Shown here: positions 61,705 to 64,000 of the stretch, piece after piece
Layout of the letters: every line of letters begins with the position of its first letter
Numbering within the stretch: position 1 is the first letter of the stretch
Source: Nitratireductor basaltis
GTDB lineage: Bacteria; Pseudomonadota; Alphaproteobacteria; Rhizobiales; Rhizobiaceae
NCBI RefSeq assembly: GCF_000733725.1
Contig: NZ_JMQM01000002.1
Span: 620,001-684,000 of the forward strand
Direction of reading: 5' to 3'
DNA: 64,000 nucleotides
The notes under the pieces: generated by a model
Seen by the model: the letters and a program-made list of their open reading frames with translations, nothing else
What the model was told of the DNA's origin: nothing
The model's database searches: none
Made by a program: the position numbers and the translations under genes

Positions 61705-62561
61705 AGCGTAGCGAGTGCGACGCCGAAGCTCGTGATTCCTATCCCGATGATCTGAGCGAAGGTGAGCGTTTCGCCAAAAAGGACATAGGCCATCACCGCC
61801 GTCACTGCCGGCACGAGGTAGAACAGGGATGCCACGCGCGCCACTTCTCCTTTTTCGATGAGCACCATCAGGAGGAAGATGGCGCCAAGGGACAGGACAA
61901 GGACAAGCCAGACCATCGCGAAGACGAGTTCACCCGTCAGAACGAAGCGTCCGCTTTCAAACAAGAAGGCAAAGGGAAGGGTCAGCACCAGACCGCCGAC
62001 ATACTGGCAAAGGGTTGTGGAGACCAGATCCGTGCCTTTGACGAAGCGCTTCTGCCATACCGTGCCTACGCTCATCGCGATCACGGCTGCAAGCCCTGCA
62101 CTGACTGTCGTGATGGTGACGCCGCTGCCGATGTCGCCCAGCTTCGGTGACAGCACGATGGCAACACCGAGAAGTCCAACGGCCAATCCTGCCCAGTGGC
62201 GGCGCGTGATATGTTCGCCGATAAAGAGCCCTGCAATTATGGCTGTCAGCATCGGTTGGAGGCCAACGATCAGGCCCGCAAGCCCCGCGGGCAGTCCCCG
62301 CCGAACCGCCCAGAACACACCGCCCAGATAGATGCCGTGCATGAGAATGCCAGCGAATGCCGCGTGCAGGGCAGTTGCCGGCGGCATCGGCTTCAGCTTC
62401 ATGAAGGGCACCATGACCAGCAGCAGGCCTATCGACAGCGCGAAGCGTATCCAGAGGAAGGTGAAAGGCTCTGCCCAGGGCATCGCATAGCGCGCACCGA
62501 TGAAGCCGGTCGCCCATAACAGGACGAATAGCGCGGGGATGAAACGGGTGAGGCTGGGCAT
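61671..62561 (-). CDS. DMT-superfamily (EamA) transporter
   Basis: 296 residues with ten hydrophobic helices in two EamA repeats. Typical elements are WATGFIGARYAMPWAEPFTFLWIRF split between the first two helices and PVVTAVMAYVLFGE-like PAVTAVMAYVLFGETL at the end. Probably an exporter of small metabolites; the substrate is unknown. Its 3' end overlaps the YihY gene. It is a second EamA transporter besides the one at 24.2 kb, not closely similar to it. Confidence 0.87.
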   Translation of the reverse strand: MPSLTRFIPALFVLLWATGFIGARYAMPWAEPFTFLWIRFALSIGLLLVMVPFMKLKPMPPATALHAAFAGILMHGIYLGGVFWAVRRGLPAGLAGLIVGLQPMLTAIIAGLFIGEHITRRHWAGLAVGLLGVAIVLSPKLGDIGSGVTITTVSAGLAAVIAMSVGTVWQKRFVKGTDLVSTTLCQYVGGLVLTLPFAFLFESGRFVLTGELVFAMVWLVLVLSLGAIFLLMVLIEKGEVARVASLFYLVPAVTAVMAYVLFGETLTFAQIIGIGITSFGVALATLQPRPAARMAR

Positions 62562-62694
62562 CAGGACCTGTCTTTTGGGCGAGAAGCCGTATCAGTCGGC
62601 ATCAAACTGCAAGGAAACCGAAAGTTTTTGCGCCTAATGTCAATGGTGCTGAATTCCGACTGCCGCTGGCCCAGCAATGCAGGGGACATGAACA

Positions 62695-62985
62695 ATGCTG
62701 ATGAAACTGGACGCGTCTTGGCTGATGTTCGCGGTCGTGACCGTGCTTTTGCTGTCCTACATGCTGGCAATGGCACTCGATGCCATCCTGGGCAATGCGG
62801 CCTACGGACCGGTGCCGAATGCCGTCATCATCACTGTTGGTTTTTTCGGCGCGATCTACTGGATGAATGAGCGCGGCGTGCGGATGGCCAACCTGTCCGA
62901 GTCGGTGATGACCGGCCTTGTCGGAAGCTTCGCGCTTTTCTTTCTGCTCGTCCTGGTCAAGGCTGCGGCCAACCGCCTGACGTGA
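62695..62985 (+). CDS. Small membrane protein, 96 residues
   Basis: AGGGGA lies 8 bases before the ATG at 62695. The product has three hydrophobic segments (LMFAVVTVLLLSYMLAMAL, NAVIITVGFFGAIYWM and LVGSFALFFLLVLVKAA). It has no recognised domain. Divergent from the EamA gene and convergent with the ZIP-like gene, 10 bases apart. Function unknown. Confidence 0.75.
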   Translation: MLMKLDASWLMFAVVTVLLLSYMLAMALDAILGNAAYGPVPNAVIITVGFFGAIYWMNERGVRMANLSESVMTGLVGSFALFFLLVLVKAAANRLT

Positions 62986-62995
62986 ACGGATACGA

Positions 62996-63706
62996 CTAGA
63001 GCGCTGCCAGCAAAGTCGCGTAGAGCGCCAGTCCACCGGCAAAGGCAAGGAAGCTGCTCTGACGTTCTTCGGGAAGCTCTTCCTTCAGAACATTCAGAAC
63101 CACGCTGCCTGCAAGAAACGAGAAGGTGGCGATCAACCAGATTTCCGGCAATTCCACCAGCTGGCCCAGGAGCCAGCCCGACAGGACAGCGAGTGCGAGC
63201 ACCCATCGACCCTTATTGTCATAGAGGCTGCGATGCTGCTGATGCATGCCGAAATCGTTGGTGACGAAATGCAGCGCCATCGCAACGAAATACATGGCGA
63301 GCGAGGCAATTCCCACCTCCTCGCGATGCAGCAGAAAATATCCGATCAGGACATTGTAGAGCGCAAATGCTCCCAGATGGATCCAGAATGCCTCGCTTTC
63401 AATTCTGGACTCCGAGCGTTTGGCAGTCTGAACATATTGCTCAAGCCCATAGAATACCGCCAAGCCGCTCATAGCGAGTGCGTAGACGAGTATTTCGGAA
63501 GGATGGCCCTCCTTGGCCAGAGCGCGTTCATGTTCGGCCAATTCCGGCAGGAGATGCATGAACACATAGGCCACGGCAACGCCGCCGGAAAGCGAAAGCC
63601 AGCGGCTGCGGGGAACGGCGGAAAGGAAGTGCAGCTTCGGAACGAGATAATGGGTCGCTGCGAAGGCCAGGGCGCAGGCAAATGTCAGGATCGTGGCTTC
63701 GGTCAT
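62996..63706 (-). CDS. Polytopic membrane protein, distantly ZIP-transporter-like
   Basis: 236 residues with about seven transmembrane helices. Segments HLLPELAEHERAL, HFVTNDFGMHQQH and AGSVVLNVLKEELPEERQ recall ZIP metal-transporter helices, where His and Glu line the path, but I cannot prove the relation. Conserved charged residues sit inside otherwise hydrophobic stretches. The gene is monocistronic, downstream of gluQRS. Confidence 0.75.
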   Translation of the reverse strand: MTEATILTFACALAFAATHYLVPKLHFLSAVPRSRWLSLSGGVAVAYVFMHLLPELAEHERALAKEGHPSEILVYALAMSGLAVFYGLEQYVQTAKRSESRIESEAFWIHLGAFALYNVLIGYFLLHREEVGIASLAMYFVAMALHFVTNDFGMHQQHRSLYDNKGRWVLALAVLSGWLLGQLVELPEIWLIATFSFLAGSVVLNVLKEELPEERQSSFLAFAGGLALYATLLAAL

Positions 63707-63754
63707 GGTCCGACAATTGCCGAAGGCGGCTTCACGTTCCGGCCATAGGCTGCA

Positions 63755-64000
63755 TCAAGCTTTCCGGACGGTTTCCAATCCCACCATCCGGGCGATGTCT
63801 GTCGGGGTCGCACCGGACTGGCGAAGCGCTTGCAGGCTTGTGTCCCCGGCGCTCTTCGACAATTTGCGCCCGTCGTCGCCAAGGATCAGGTCATGATGAT
63901 GATATTCGGGCACCGCCAGCCCCATCAGTTCCTGCAGCAGGCGGTGAACGGCAGTGGCATGATAGAGGTCGCGTCCGCGTACCACATGCGTGACCCCCTG
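63755..64000 (-). CDS. gluQRS: Glutamyl-Q tRNA(Asp) synthetase, C-terminal part
   Basis: Open to the right edge of the window, so the N-terminus is missing. The visible 81 residues contain GVTHVVRGRDLY and the KLSKS signature in DDGRKLSKSAGDTS, the class I synthetase motif of GluQRS, which attaches glutamate to queuosine on tRNA(Asp). It lacks the anticodon-binding domain of full GltX, as expected. Queuosine links it to the yhhQ transporter elsewhere in the window. Confidence 0.9.
   Translation of the reverse strand, partial: QGVTHVVRGRDLYHATAVHRLLQELMGLAVPEYHHHDLILGDDGRKLSKSAGDTSLQALRQSGATPTDIARMVGLETVRKA

Overview
The window looks like an ordinary, GC-rich chromosome segment of a halotolerant or marine alphaproteobacterium of the Hyphomicrobiales (Rhizobiales), probably close to the Phyllobacteriaceae. 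That placement is inferred from gene families and gene order: ectABCD-ask beside a divergent MarR gene, cobTS / J-domain / bolA, argH / tlpA / lptM / lysA, xerD beside aroKB, and HIG1 / PduO / rhomboid / etfBA / 3-hydroxyacyl-CoA dehydrogenase. About 66 protein genes and one tRNA gene are packed tightly on both strands. I found no insertion sequence, prophage or CRISPR array.

Layout. 1-1.5 kb: an extradiol-type dioxygenase (cut by the left edge) and a hydrolase-acetyltransferase fusion, a pair resembling quinone detoxification genes. 1.5-7 kb: the complete ectoine/hydroxyectoine operon with its own aspartokinase and a divergent MarR regulator. 7-18.4 kb: envelope and cell-division genes (large low-complexity membrane protein, PlsC, YdcF, FtsEX), hpt, a CpdR-like regulator, and tyrosine/histidine biosynthesis. 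18.4-20.5 kb: metXW behind a SAM-II riboswitch that appears wired to an intrinsic terminator. 20.5-27.2 kb: an omptin protease, a flavin oxidoreductase, glyoxalase II, rpmB, and a queuosine-precursor transporter behind a very small preQ1-I riboswitch. 27-32 kb: CobST cobaltochelatase, a J-domain protein and BolA. 32-42.7 kb: CorC-like protein, AroB/AroK, XerD, AccA, an L,D-transpeptidase lipoprotein, TusA, a CobW GTPase, a D,D-carboxypeptidase and an M20 amidohydrolase.

42.8-43.7 kb: tRNA-Arg(CCU) followed by an AT-richer stretch with one orphan gene. 43.7-48.4 kb: the opgGHC operon for osmoregulated periplasmic glucans, with an apparently split-off N-terminal opgH segment. 48.4-54.5 kb: lysA, lptM, argH, tlpA and a large acyl-CoA dehydrogenase. 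54.5-64 kb: a diguanylate cyclase, a 3-hydroxyacyl-CoA dehydrogenase, etfBA, rhomboid, cob(I)alamin adenosyltransferase, small membrane proteins, transporters, and the end of gluQRS at the right edge.

How the genes work together. Two osmoadaptation systems, ectoines in the cytoplasm and glucans in the periplasm, lie in the same window. CobST and the PduO-type adenosyltransferase both serve cobalamin. The fatty-acid oxidation genes (FadE-like, 3-hydroxyacyl-CoA dehydrogenase, ETF) cluster. The most interesting signals are regulatory RNAs and small ORFs rather than a new large system: the SAM-II/terminator pairing logic, a preQ1-I pseudoknot that appears to use the AUG start codon, the opgH N-terminal mini-gene, and a CtrA-type box nested in palindromes at ftsE.
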